From Falsiroseomonas sp051433195 (lineage in GTDB: Bacteria > Pseudomonadota > Alphaproteobacteria > Acetobacterales > Acetobacteraceae): a stretch of 64,000 nucleotides of DNA. How positions within the stretch are numbered: position 1 is the stretch's first letter; each line of letters begins with the position of its first letter. The notes below the pieces were generated by a model. That model worked only from the letters and a program-made list of their open reading frames with translations, ran no database searches and was not told where the DNA came from. Of the stretch, positions 53,261-61,504 are shown piece after piece. Made by a program: the position numbers and the translations under genes. The stretch is from contig NZ_JBHMFT010000006.1 in assembly GCF_051433195.1 (NCBI RefSeq), positions 124,001-188,000 on the forward strand, in the 5' to 3' direction.

Positions 53261-55267
53261 ATGAGCATGGCCAGCACGCCCAACGTCATCAACGGCACCA
53301 GCGGTGCCGAGGATCTGCTTGGCACGGGGGGCTATGATTCGATCTCGGGCTTCAGCGGCAACGACCGCCTCTACGGGCGCGGCGGCAACGATTTCCTGAG
53401 CGGGGGCGCGGGCAACGACCGCCTCGATGGCGGCACCGGCGCGGATACGATGCTGGGCGGGTCCGGCAACGATGTCTATGTCGTCGACAGCGTCGGCGAC
53501 GTGGTGAGCGAGGAGAACTCGCCCGGCGTCGACAGCGGCGGCGTCGACACCGTCCAGTCCTGGATCAGCTACAGCCTCGGCGCCTTCGTCGAGCGGCTCG
53601 AACTTCTGGGCACGGCGGACCTGGACGGCGTGGGCAACGCGCTCGGCAACGCGCTCCGGGGCAATGCGGGGTCGAACGTCCTGTTCGGTGGCGCCGGCGT
53701 GGACACGCTCTATGGCTTCGACGGCGACGACATCCTGATCGGGGGTGCCGACAAGGACTATCTTTATGGCGGAGCCGGCGCGGACACCTTCGTCCTCGGG
53801 CTGAACGATGGCGCCGCCGACGTGGTGTACGACTTCGAGGCCATCGACCGGATTGGCATCTACGCAGGTGTCTTCGGGCTGACCGAGGGTGCGGGGCTCA
53901 GCGGCGGCCAGCTGGATGGCGCCTACTTCGTGGCCGGCTCCGCCGCCACGGCGTCGGGTCATGGCCAGTTCATCTTCACCTCCGGCAGCAAGCCGGCCCT
54001 GAAATGGGATCCGGACGGCATCGGTGGCCAGGGTGCGGTCACGCTGGCCACCTTCTCCTCCGGCATCGTCCTCACCGCGGAGCAGATGCATGTCCTCACC
54101 GCGCCGACCGCATCGGCCGCCGCGGCGGTGCCGGGGCCGCAGTCGGAAGACATGGGCACGGTGTACTTCACGCTGACCCTGTCGCAGCCCTGGTACCAGG
54201 ATGTCGTGCTGTCCGTCAGCACCGTGAACGGCACCGCGCAGGCAGGCACGGATTTCGTTGGTCTGTCGAACGTGCAGGTCACCATCGCCGCGGGCGCGAC
54301 CACCGCCTATGTCGGCGTCACCGTCATGGACGACGGCGTGCTGGAAGCCATCGAGACCTTCTCCCTCCGCATCGACTCCGCCACGATCGCCGGAGGCGGC
54401 ACGGCCCTGGCGGTGGGGGACGGGACGGCCTCCCTCGCCCTCACGGATCCCGCACCGTCCGTCGTCGCCATCCACAACCTCTGGCAGTACGGCATCCCCG
54501 ACCCATCCGGCATCGCCTACAATCCCCTGACCGGGAAGCTGATCATCTCCGATGCGGAGATCGAGGAGGAACCCACCTTCAACCCGATCAGCATCTACAC
54601 CTTCGACCTGGACGGCGGTGCGCCGCTCAGCAGCTACACCCCGCGCTATTCGGACGAGCCCACCGGCCTCGCGATCGACGCGGGTCGTGGCGTGATGTAC
54701 GTCTCGGACGACGACAACTCGGCCATCCATGTCACCAACCTGACCGATCCGTCCCGACGGATCTGGTCCTTCGACGCCGAGAGCCTGGGGGCCGACGACC
54801 CCGAGGACGTGGCGGTCGATCCGGTCACGCACAACCTCTTCATCGTCAATGGGCTGTCGCGCACGCTGCAGGAAGTCAGCGTCGATCACGCCGGCAGGAC
54901 CGCAGCGCTGGTCGATTCCTTCACCTTCAGCGACAGCCGCATCATCGACCCCGAGGCGCTGGCCTACGTGCCGGAGTACGACGTGTTCCTGGTCGGTGGC
55001 GGGTTCGGATCGAACATCTGGGTGGTGGACCGGCAGGGTGACACGTTGGAGATGCTCACCCTTCTCCAGGACTACCGGAACACGCAGACGGATGTGGCCG
55101 CAGGCACCATCCGCACGAGCGTGAAGGACATCGAGGTCGCGCCGGCCAGTGACGGCAGCGGCGCGACCCACATCTACGTCGCCGATTTCGGCGCCAGCCA
55201 CAAGATGGATGGGCGCCTGATCGAGATCGCACCCGGCAACCTGTTCAGCGATTTCCTGATCGCCTGA
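53261..55267 (+). CDS. Secreted RTX protein with Calx-beta and beta-propeller domains
   Basis: A 668-residue secreted protein without an N-terminal signal, as expected for type I secretion. Residues about 25-175 hold glycine-rich calcium-binding repeats (GGNDFLSGGAGNDRLDGG near 41-58, GGADKDYLYGGAGADTF near 161-177). Residues 297-395 form a Calx-beta domain (SEDMGTVYFTLTLS, TVNGTAQAGTDFVGL). Residues about 405-665 are a beta-propeller-like domain with GIAYNPLTGKLIISD and GLAIDAGRGVMYVSDDDNSA. ATG 53261 follows GGAGG by five bases. The RTX repeats are at the N-terminal end, unusual for this class. No type I secretion genes are nearby. Confidence 0.88.
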   Translation: MSMASTPNVINGTSGAEDLLGTGGYDSISGFSGNDRLYGRGGNDFLSGGAGNDRLDGGTGADTMLGGSGNDVYVVDSVGDVVSEENSPGVDSGGVDTVQSWISYSLGAFVERLELLGTADLDGVGNALGNALRGNAGSNVLFGGAGVDTLYGFDGDDILIGGADKDYLYGGAGADTFVLGLNDGAADVVYDFEAIDRIGIYAGVFGLTEGAGLSGGQLDGAYFVAGSAATASGHGQFIFTSGSKPALKWDPDGIGGQGAVTLATFSSGIVLTAEQMHVLTAPTASAAAAVPGPQSEDMGTVYFTLTLSQPWYQDVVLSVSTVNGTAQAGTDFVGLSNVQVTIAAGATTAYVGVTVMDDGVLEAIETFSLRIDSATIAGGGTALAVGDGTASLALTDPAPSVVAIHNLWQYGIPDPSGIAYNPLTGKLIISDAEIEEEPTFNPISIYTFDLDGGAPLSSYTPRYSDEPTGLAIDAGRGVMYVSDDDNSAIHVTNLTDPSRRIWSFDAESLGADDPEDVAVDPVTHNLFIVNGLSRTLQEVSVDHAGRTAALVDSFTFSDSRIIDPEALAYVPEYDVFLVGGGFGSNIWVVDRQGDTLEMLTLLQDYRNTQTDVAAGTIRTSVKDIEVAPASDGSGATHIYVADFGASHKMDGRLIEIAPGNLFSDFLIA

Positions 55268-55288
55268 AGGACTGCCCGGCCAGCGGCG

Positions 55289-56914
55289 TCACAGGATGAA
55301 GTCGGCGGCCGAGAAGTCGTGCTGGCCGGCGACCTTGAACCAGTACTCCGGCGCCGCGTCACGGTCCGTGTTCAGCTCGACAACCGTCACATTCCCGGCG
55401 CGGTCGTAGGCGGCGCGAAGCTGCCCCGGGGTTCCGTCCTTGAAAGCAGCCGTGCCGATGAAGGCGAAGGCCTGGTCCCCGGACATGCGCTCATTGGCAT
55501 CGATCAGGCTGAGGTCGAAGACGTCGCTGCCTGATTCGAAGTCCATGAAGATGTCGACCACGCTGGAGCCATCCATGTCGCCGCCACGGGCGAAGACGAA
55601 GGTGTCCCGGCCCTCACCGCCCCACACCACATCGGCGCCGTTCCCGGCATCGATCGTGTCGTTGCCGGCGCCGCCCTTGATCGTGTCGTTGCCGTTGCGG
55701 CCCTGGATCACGTTGTCCAGGTCGTTGCCGATGATGAGGTCATCGCCGCTCGATCCCCTGAAATCCGTGCCGGAGAAGGTCGCGCGGTCCGCGGGGGCCG
55801 GCTGGACGGGAGCCGGCTGGACGGGAGCCGGTGTGACGGGAGCCGTTGTGACGGGAGCCGGTGTGACGGGCGTTGGCTCGACCGGGTCGGGATCGGCGGG
55901 CGCAGCCTCCTCCGGGTCCGCCTCGACCGGGTCCGACTCGATCGGGTCCGACTTGACCGGGTCGGCGGGCGCGGCTTCCTCCGGAATCGGCTGGGCCGCA
56001 TCATCCGGCTCGGTCACCGAGCCATCGCCATGCTCGCTGATCCATTCGCTCCGGGCCTGTTCCCAGTAGCTCCGCGCGGCCTGGCCCTCGAGGATGGTCC
56101 AGCCCTGGGTCGGCTTCGGATAGTCGGACGGCAGCGGCGTGTCCGAGAGGTTCAGGAAGACGTTGCCGCGCGATTCGACGGTGTTCTCCCAGGCGTTCTC
56201 CAGCCGGGTCCAGCCGCGGTGATCCGGCGTGTCGATCGCCATGACGGTGTCGATGAACCGAAGCTGCGGCGTGGTGTCGAAGGCGCCGGAATTGGTCTTG
56301 ATGGGCGAGCCGTGCGTCATCTCGCCCTGGTACAGATAGGCCTTGCTGCGCATCAGCACGCCGTCGAAGGTCACGGTGTTCGCGGACCCGTCGATCTTGT
56401 CGCCATCGCCGAGGCTGACGCCGACGAAGACACCGTCGAACAGGCTGTCCTTGATGGTCCCGCTGTAGCCGCTGTCGTTCTCGAAGGCATCGTCGCGGAT
56501 GTTGCTGACCCAGGCCTGGTTGATCGTGAAGTTCGGCGAGGCATCGGAGACGCGGAGCGCATCCCAGGCGCCGTCGACGCGGGTGCCCTGGATGGTGGCA
56601 TCGGGGGCGTGGGAGATGCGCAGCGCCGCGGAGTTGACGTAGGTATCCTCCCAGTCGGAGTTCTGCGGCACCTGGCCGTTGAAGGTTCCGCCGAGGATCG
56701 TCAGGCCCTGCCCCGCACCATCGACCCGGAACGGATAGAGGTTGATCGGACCGCTGCCCTCGTCGGCCTGCTGGCCCGCCGTCGGGTTGTCGTTGCGGCT
56801 GTTGTCGACGATCCATGTGGCGCCCCTGGCGTCCACGGTTGAGCCTGCACCTAGGTCGGTCAGGCGAAGCGAAGTATAGCCATAGTCCTCGGTCAGTCGA
56901 ACCAGTTCGGTCAT
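55289..56914 (-). CDS. Secreted beta-helix protein with C-terminal RTX repeats
   Basis: A 541-residue protein. Residues about 20-260 look like a right-handed beta-helix (ALRISHAPDATIQGTRVDGA, GTIKDSLFDGVFVGVS), as in pectate lyases and alginate epimerases. Residues 300-377 are a Pro/Glu/Ala linker with 15-base DNA repeats. Residues 383-445 hold RTX repeats (GSSGDDLIIGNDLDN, GRNGNDTIKGGAGNDT). The tail, ending AADFIL, is typical of type I secreted C-termini. The gene is convergent with the other RTX gene, 21 bases away. AAAGGA is about ten bases before ATG 56914. A polysaccharide lyase or binding role is possible, unproven. Confidence 0.87.
   Translation of the reverse strand: MTELVRLTEDYGYTSLRLTDLGAGSTVDARGATWIVDNSRNDNPTAGQQADEGSGPINLYPFRVDGAGQGLTILGGTFNGQVPQNSDWEDTYVNSAALRISHAPDATIQGTRVDGAWDALRVSDASPNFTINQAWVSNIRDDAFENDSGYSGTIKDSLFDGVFVGVSLGDGDKIDGSANTVTFDGVLMRSKAYLYQGEMTHGSPIKTNSGAFDTTPQLRFIDTVMAIDTPDHRGWTRLENAWENTVESRGNVFLNLSDTPLPSDYPKPTQGWTILEGQAARSYWEQARSEWISEHGDGSVTEPDDAAQPIPEEAAPADPVKSDPIESDPVEADPEEAAPADPDPVEPTPVTPAPVTTAPVTPAPVQPAPVQPAPADRATFSGTDFRGSSGDDLIIGNDLDNVIQGRNGNDTIKGGAGNDTIDAGNGADVVWGGEGRDTFVFARGGDMDGSSVVDIFMDFESGSDVFDLSLIDANERMSGDQAFAFIGTAAFKDGTPGQLRAAYDRAGNVTVVELNTDRDAAPEYWFKVAGQHDFSAADFIL
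55801..55870 (-). repeat. 15-base tandem repeats in the Pro-rich linker
   Basis: About five copies of a 15-base unit, near GACGGGAGCCGGTGT on the plus strand, encoding APVTP and APVQP pentapeptides in the linker of the beta-helix protein. Confidence 0.75.
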
Positions 56915-57133
56915 TGTATTTTTAGTCCTTTGTGTGGGTCGATTAGCCGCGCCATCAGTATCGACCCCACAAATTCACCGCAACCCAGATAAATTTCTAT
57001 AACTCATGCGAAATCAATATAGCAATCAATGTAATAGAATATACAGAACATATGCCTCGGCATCTCCGCACGCGATCCGAACGTATCGAAGGCGCGACAT
57101 GCCGGGCGGCAGCGGCGCGGTCAGCGTGCCGGC
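56915..57133. other. AT-rich region upstream of the secreted beta-helix gene
   Basis: About 220 bases, of which 56990-57060 are strikingly AT-rich in a very GC-rich genome. An imperfect inverted repeat at 56933-56971 pairs TGTGGGTCGAT with ATCGACCCCACA, one base extra, across 16 bases. It lies in the leader of the beta-helix gene and may be a regulatory hairpin or binding site. The rest probably holds that gene's promoter. Confidence 0.55.
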
Positions 57134-58132
57134 TCAGGCCGCCCCGCCTGGCCGGTCGCGTGGCGCATGCAGCAGGCCGCGATAGGCGCCCGGCGTCATG
57201 TTCACGCGCTTGCGGAACTCGCGCGTGAAATGCGCCTGGTCGCTGAAGCCGCAGATGTAGCCCACGGCCGGCAGGGGCTCCTCGCCGCCGGCCAGCAGGG
57301 CGCAGGCGTGGCGTACCTGCACCGTGCGCAGCACGGCGGTCAATGTCAGCCCGCTGGCGGCCAGGCGCCGTTGCAGGGCGCGCGGAGACAGGCCCAGCGC
57401 TGCCGCCACCTCGGCCAGCGGCAGGTGCCGCGCCGGGTCCTCGCCCAGCAGCCTGGCGAGGGACACGGCCTCCGCGCAGCCATCGAAGCTGATGGCGGGC
57501 GCACCTGCCGGATCATGAGGCGGGCACGGCGCCACGACATCGCGGCGCATCGTCCAGCCGGACCAGGCGATGTCCCACTCAGCCGTCGCGGCGGCGGCGA
57601 CGGCGAGCGCAAGGCCCCGCGAATCCCAGCCGCCATCGCCCCGCGCCACGACCTGCCCGCCCACCCGCGCGGCCACCCCGTGGCAGCCGATGGCCCGCAG
57701 CAGGCCGAGATACACGCCCAGCACCAGCAGATCCTCGGCGGCCGAGGGTGGCGCGCCGGATAGCGACACATGGCGCAGCCGCGCGCCCTGCCCGTCCAGC
57801 CGGTCCACCGCCGTGCGGTGATGCGTGTGGGCATAGCGCTCGAGCCGCAGCCAGCGCGTGACCAGGTCCTGCGGCCCCCGGGCCCGCAGCAGCGCGTGCA
57901 GCATCGGCTGGAAGCCCTGGTCCGCGATGGCCTCGCCCACGCGCAGCAGCGGCAGCGGGCCGTGCGCCCGCATGATGGCCGAGAGCAGGTCCCGCTTGGC
58001 GCCGAGTGGCACGGTGGGCGCCGCGTAGCGCAGCCCGGGCGGCGATGGCACGGGCGGCGCGATGCCCTGGCGGCGCAGTCCGTCGAAGACCAGTGCGAAC
58101 AGCCCGGCCGAGGCGAAGGCCCTGCCCGTCAT
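57134..58132 (-). CDS. AraC-family transcriptional regulator
   Basis: A 332-residue regulator. The C-terminal AraC domain has LPLAEVAAALGLSPRALQRRL and the second helix-turn-helix AVGYICGFSDQAHFTREFRKR with MTPGAYR. The N-terminal 200 residues are of the AraC_binding/Arabinose-binding-like type seen in regulators of oxidative catabolism (DUF-type, LRLERYAHTHHRTAV). ATG 58132 overlaps the molybdenum hydroxylase gene by 4 bases, so it is translated with its likely target genes. The ligand is unknown. Confidence 0.92.
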   Translation of the reverse strand: MTGRAFASAGLFALVFDGLRRQGIAPPVPSPPGLRYAAPTVPLGAKRDLLSAIMRAHGPLPLLRVGEAIADQGFQPMLHALLRARGPQDLVTRWLRLERYAHTHHRTAVDRLDGQGARLRHVSLSGAPPSAAEDLLVLGVYLGLLRAIGCHGVAARVGGQVVARGDGGWDSRGLALAVAAAATAEWDIAWSGWTMRRDVVAPCPPHDPAGAPAISFDGCAEAVSLARLLGEDPARHLPLAEVAAALGLSPRALQRRLAASGLTLTAVLRTVQVRHACALLAGGEEPLPAVGYICGFSDQAHFTREFRKRVNMTPGAYRGLLHAPRDRPGGAA

Positions 58133-60294
58133 GCCGCGCGTGCCAGCAGCGGCAGGGCGCGCAACCGCCGGCCCGTGGCGCGCGACGCGGCATTGGCGAT
58201 GGCCGCCAGCGCGGGGCCCAGCGCCGTCTCCCCAGCGCCACCGAATCCTGCGCCGGGCGGCGGGTCCATCAACGCCACCTCCAGCCGCTGCGGGATGTCC
58301 GCCAGCGTGGGCAGCCGGTAATCGGCGAAGCTGCTGGCCGCGACGGCGCCGTCCGCAAGCCCGAGGCGCTCGGTGAGGGCCGAGCCGACGGCCCAGGCCA
58401 GGTTGCCCTGCACCTGGGCGAGCACGCGGTCCGGGTCCAGCACCCGCCCGCTGTCCTGCGCGCACCACAGGCCGCGCACGGCAAGGCCCCCCGCGCCGTC
58501 CGCCTCGACCTCCGCCACCACGGCGGCCCAGGAGGCGTCCTTGTAGGGCGCGCAGCCAACCCCGAGCGCGCGGCCTGGCGGCAGGGCGCGGCCCCAGCCC
58601 GCCATCGCCGCGACATGGCGCAGGCAGGCGGCAAGCCGCGGCTCTCCGTCCAGATGGGCGAGGCGGAAGGCCACCGCATCGCGGCAGGCCAGCCGCGCCA
58701 ACGCGTCCATGGCGCTTTCCACGGCGAAGGCGTTGGGTGCGGCGCCCAGGCCGCGCCAGGGCCCGGTCGGCACCGGCAGGCGAACCGCATCGAACTCCAC
58801 CCGTGCGGTCCCGAAGGCGTAGGGCGGGCGCGCCCCGCGCGCGATGCCGGTGTCGCCGGTCACGGCATTGGCGGTGCGCTGCAGCCATTCCGGCAGCACG
58901 GCGGCGGTGAAGATCACATGGCCGGAGACGAAGGCGTGCCACCAGGCGGCGACGCGCCCCTCCGGCCCCAGCCGGGCGCGGATGCGGTGGGAGGAGGGCG
59001 GCCGGTGGAAAGCCTCGCGGAACTCGTCGGCACGGGTCCACTGCACCAGCACGGGACGCGGTGCCACGGCGCGGGCCAGGCGCGCGGCCTCGAGCTCCAC
59101 ATTGGGCACGGTGCGGCCGCCGAAGGCGCCGCCCATGCGGCAGGATCGCACGACCACCGCCGTCTCGCGCAGCCCCAGCCGCCGCGCCAGCACCGCGCGC
59201 ACGAAGAAGGCGTCCTGCGTGCCGGTCCAGACCTCGACCTGGGCGCGGTCGGCGGACCAGCGGGCGGTGGCGGCGCGGGGCTCGATGGCGGCGTGCGCGG
59301 CCATCGGCACGTCGAGCCGCAGGTCCAGCGTCCAGGGCGCCGCTTGGTCCATCGGCGCATCGAGCAGCCGGTGCGGCAGCGAGGCGCCACCGCGCGCCGC
59401 GAGGCGGGCATCGACATCCGTGGCACGCGCGAGTTCCGCCTCGCCCCAGTCCGAGCCCCCCTCCCAGCGCGCCTCCGCCGCGGCGACGGCGCGGGCGAGT
59501 GCCCCCGGGCGCTCCGCGACCAGCCCGGCCCAACCGGCCTCGCCGGCGAAACCGACGAAGCCCGGCATGGTGGCGGCGGCGTCCGCCCCCGCCCGCACCA
59601 GCCGCGCACCGAGACGCGGCGGGCGCAGCATGGCCCCGTGCAGCAGGCCCTCCGGCATCACATCCGCGGCGAAGGCGGGCGCGCCGCGCAGCACCGCGGA
59701 AAGCTCCGGTGCCGGGCCCACCTGCGGCGGAATGGTGGCCCCGAGCGGCTGCGCCGCGCGCAGGGCGGCGGCCGAGAGGATCACCGGCGCGCCATCGGCC
59801 AGCGATGCCAGGGATGCGCTCGCGGCCCCCGCCACGAAGCCGTCCGGCGTGGGACGCAGCGCGGCCGGCGCCACGCCCAGCCGCGCCGCCGCACGCCGCC
59901 GCAGTTCCTCGCGCAGGGCGGCGGCGGCGCGGGCCAGGGGCTCGGCGAAAAGATGCAGGCTCTCGCTGCCCACGGTGGCGCGCACGGGGGGCATGTCCGC
60001 GGTGTCGGGCAGGCGCAGTTCGATGGCGGCGGGCGGGATTTCCAGCTCCGCCGCGACGATGCGGCGCAGCGCGCCGACCACGCCCTGCCCCATCTCCTGC
60101 CGCGGCGCGTGCAGGACGACGCGGCCCTCGGGCGTCAGGCCCACCCAGCCGGCCGCGCTGTCGGCGTCCCCTGGGTCGGGTCGCCCCGGCAGGACGGGCA
60201 GCGACGCGCAGGCCGCGAGGGTGGGGGCCAGGGCCAGCACGGCCAGCCCGTGCAGCAGGTGGCGCCGGGTCGCCGCCACCTCAGGCGGCCCCAT
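58129..60294 (-). CDS. Molybdenum hydroxylase large subunit, IorB-like
   Basis: A 721-residue large subunit of the xanthine oxidase family, isoquinoline 1-oxidoreductase type. A twin-arginine-like signal (TRRHLLHGLAVLALAP, residues 9-24) followed by LAACA suggests export. The molybdenum-binding parts include QEMGQGVVGALRRI near the start, SCRMGGAFGG, GPWRGLGAAPNAFAVE, and the late GGAGETALGP, whose Glu is the expected catalytic base. ATG 60294 overlaps the small-subunit gene by 14 bases. It should oxidise N-heterocycles or aldehydes. The longer frame from 60525 lies over the small-subunit gene and is rejected. Confidence 0.93.
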   Translation of the reverse strand: MGPPEVAATRRHLLHGLAVLALAPTLAACASLPVLPGRPDPGDADSAAGWVGLTPEGRVVLHAPRQEMGQGVVGALRRIVAAELEIPPAAIELRLPDTADMPPVRATVGSESLHLFAEPLARAAAALREELRRRAAARLGVAPAALRPTPDGFVAGAASASLASLADGAPVILSAAALRAAQPLGATIPPQVGPAPELSAVLRGAPAFAADVMPEGLLHGAMLRPPRLGARLVRAGADAAATMPGFVGFAGEAGWAGLVAERPGALARAVAAAEARWEGGSDWGEAELARATDVDARLAARGGASLPHRLLDAPMDQAAPWTLDLRLDVPMAAHAAIEPRAATARWSADRAQVEVWTGTQDAFFVRAVLARRLGLRETAVVVRSCRMGGAFGGRTVPNVELEAARLARAVAPRPVLVQWTRADEFREAFHRPPSSHRIRARLGPEGRVAAWWHAFVSGHVIFTAAVLPEWLQRTANAVTGDTGIARGARPPYAFGTARVEFDAVRLPVPTGPWRGLGAAPNAFAVESAMDALARLACRDAVAFRLAHLDGEPRLAACLRHVAAMAGWGRALPPGRALGVGCAPYKDASWAAVVAEVEADGAGGLAVRGLWCAQDSGRVLDPDRVLAQVQGNLAWAVGSALTERLGLADGAVAASSFADYRLPTLADIPQRLEVALMDPPPGAGFGGAGETALGPALAAIANAASRATGRRLRALPLLARAA

Positions 60295-60760
60295 CGAGCA
60301 GGTTCGCGGCGCGCGTCGTTGCGGCGCGGATGCGCGGCGCCGTGCCGCAGCGGCAGAGCACGCCGGCCATCCCGGCCTCCACCGCTTCGGGCCCGGGGCG
60401 CGGGTACCGAGCGAGGAGGGCCGCGGCCTGCGCCATCTGGCCCGACTGGCAGAAGCCGCATTGCGGCACAGCGAGGTCTTCCCAGGCGCGAAGCACGGCG
60501 GCGGGGGCGCCGCCCGCCGCGCCAAAGCCCTCGGCGGTCGTGATCCGGCGGCCGATCGCGGCGGCCGCGGGCATCAGGCAGGCACGCTCGGCGGCGCCGT
60601 CCACCAGGATGGTGCAGGCCCCGCACAGGCCCACGCCGCAGCCGAACCGCACGCCTGCCAGGCGGAGGTGAAAGCGCAGGAAGGACAGGACGGATTCGTC
60701 GTTCCAATCGCCGGGCACGCTGGCCGCCCGTCCGTTCACCACAATCTGTCCGCTCGTCAT
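60281..60760 (-). CDS. Molybdenum hydroxylase [2Fe-2S] small subunit, IorA-like
   Basis: A 159-residue iron-sulfur subunit. The plant-type cluster cysteines are Cys41, 46 and 49 (CGVGLCGAC) and Cys61; the second cluster uses Cys101, 104 (CGFC), 136 and 138 (CRC). This is the IorA/CoxS pattern with usual length. ATG 60760 is preferred to GTG 60769. It starts the operon of small subunit, large subunit and AraC regulator. No separate FAD subunit is present, as in IorAB. Confidence 0.94.
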   Translation of the reverse strand: MTSGQIVVNGRAASVPGDWNDESVLSFLRFHLRLAGVRFGCGVGLCGACTILVDGAAERACLMPAAAAIGRRITTAEGFGAAGGAPAAVLRAWEDLAVPQCGFCQSGQMAQAAALLARYPRPGPEAVEAGMAGVLCRCGTAPRIRAATTRAANLLDGAA

Positions 60761-60965
60761 GATACCCACCGGTCTCGTTCGGTCATCAACATGACAGACA
60801 TGGCATGCAGGTCTTGAACGATCGCGACAGGCGGGGAGCCTTCAGACGAAAATCGCGGCGATTCCGCCATCCGGTTTCGACCACCGCATCCCACGACGCG
60901 CCGACCACGCTGCCGCGGTCGCCGAACGGGGTTGCGCGGATCGGCGCGGACGGGCGACCGGATCG

Positions 60966-61340
60966 TCATCCTGTCGTCCCGGTCGCGGCCTGTGCCTTCT
61001 CGAGCTCCGCATTCACCACGGCGCCGAGCGAACCGCCGAGGCCCAGCGTGTCGCGGTCCTGCCTCGCGAGCCGCGCCAGCTGCTCGCCGACCAGGCGTGC
61101 GGCATCCTCCGGCATCACCGGCGCCAGCCTGAGCAGGTCCTGCGCCGCGGTGGCGCGCTCGGTGAACAGCCCATACGGCAGGACCAGCTCCGTCATGGCG
61201 GGGCCCAGCCCCAGCGGCATGAAGACGGCGACCGCGCCGGCTTCATCCAGCACGTGATGCCGGGAAAAACGTAGGACGCTGCCGCGCGCCACCCGCCACC
61301 AGCGCGGCCCCTGATGCCCCAATCCGAACATGCCCTGCAC
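60966..61340 (-). CDS. Protein of unknown function
   Basis: A 124-residue soluble protein. It begins MFGLGHQGPRWWRVARGS, has a middle strand pattern with AVAVFMPLGLGPAMTELV, and ends with a helical segment VVNAELEKAQAA. No signal peptide or membrane segment. ATG 61331 is an alternative start. I see no family. It lies between the IorAB operon and hflX and is transcribed away from hflX. Confidence 0.55.
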   Translation of the reverse strand: MQGMFGLGHQGPRWWRVARGSVLRFSRHHVLDEAGAVAVFMPLGLGPAMTELVLPYGLFTERATAAQDLLRLAPVMPEDAARLVGEQLARLARQDRDTLGLGGSLGAVVNAELEKAQAATGTTG

Positions 61341-61504
61341 CTGTGCCCCTCCCTCGCCTCCGCGCAGTCTGGCAGCATGGCGGGGGAAGCCATCTGCCGC
61401 GGCGGGGGCTCAGGGCTGGAACCGCCATGGCGGGAGGAGGCGCATGGCGAACCTCGCCACGGGGAGAGGCAAGGGTCGCGCCCGATTCATGCTAGTGCGG
61501 CGCC

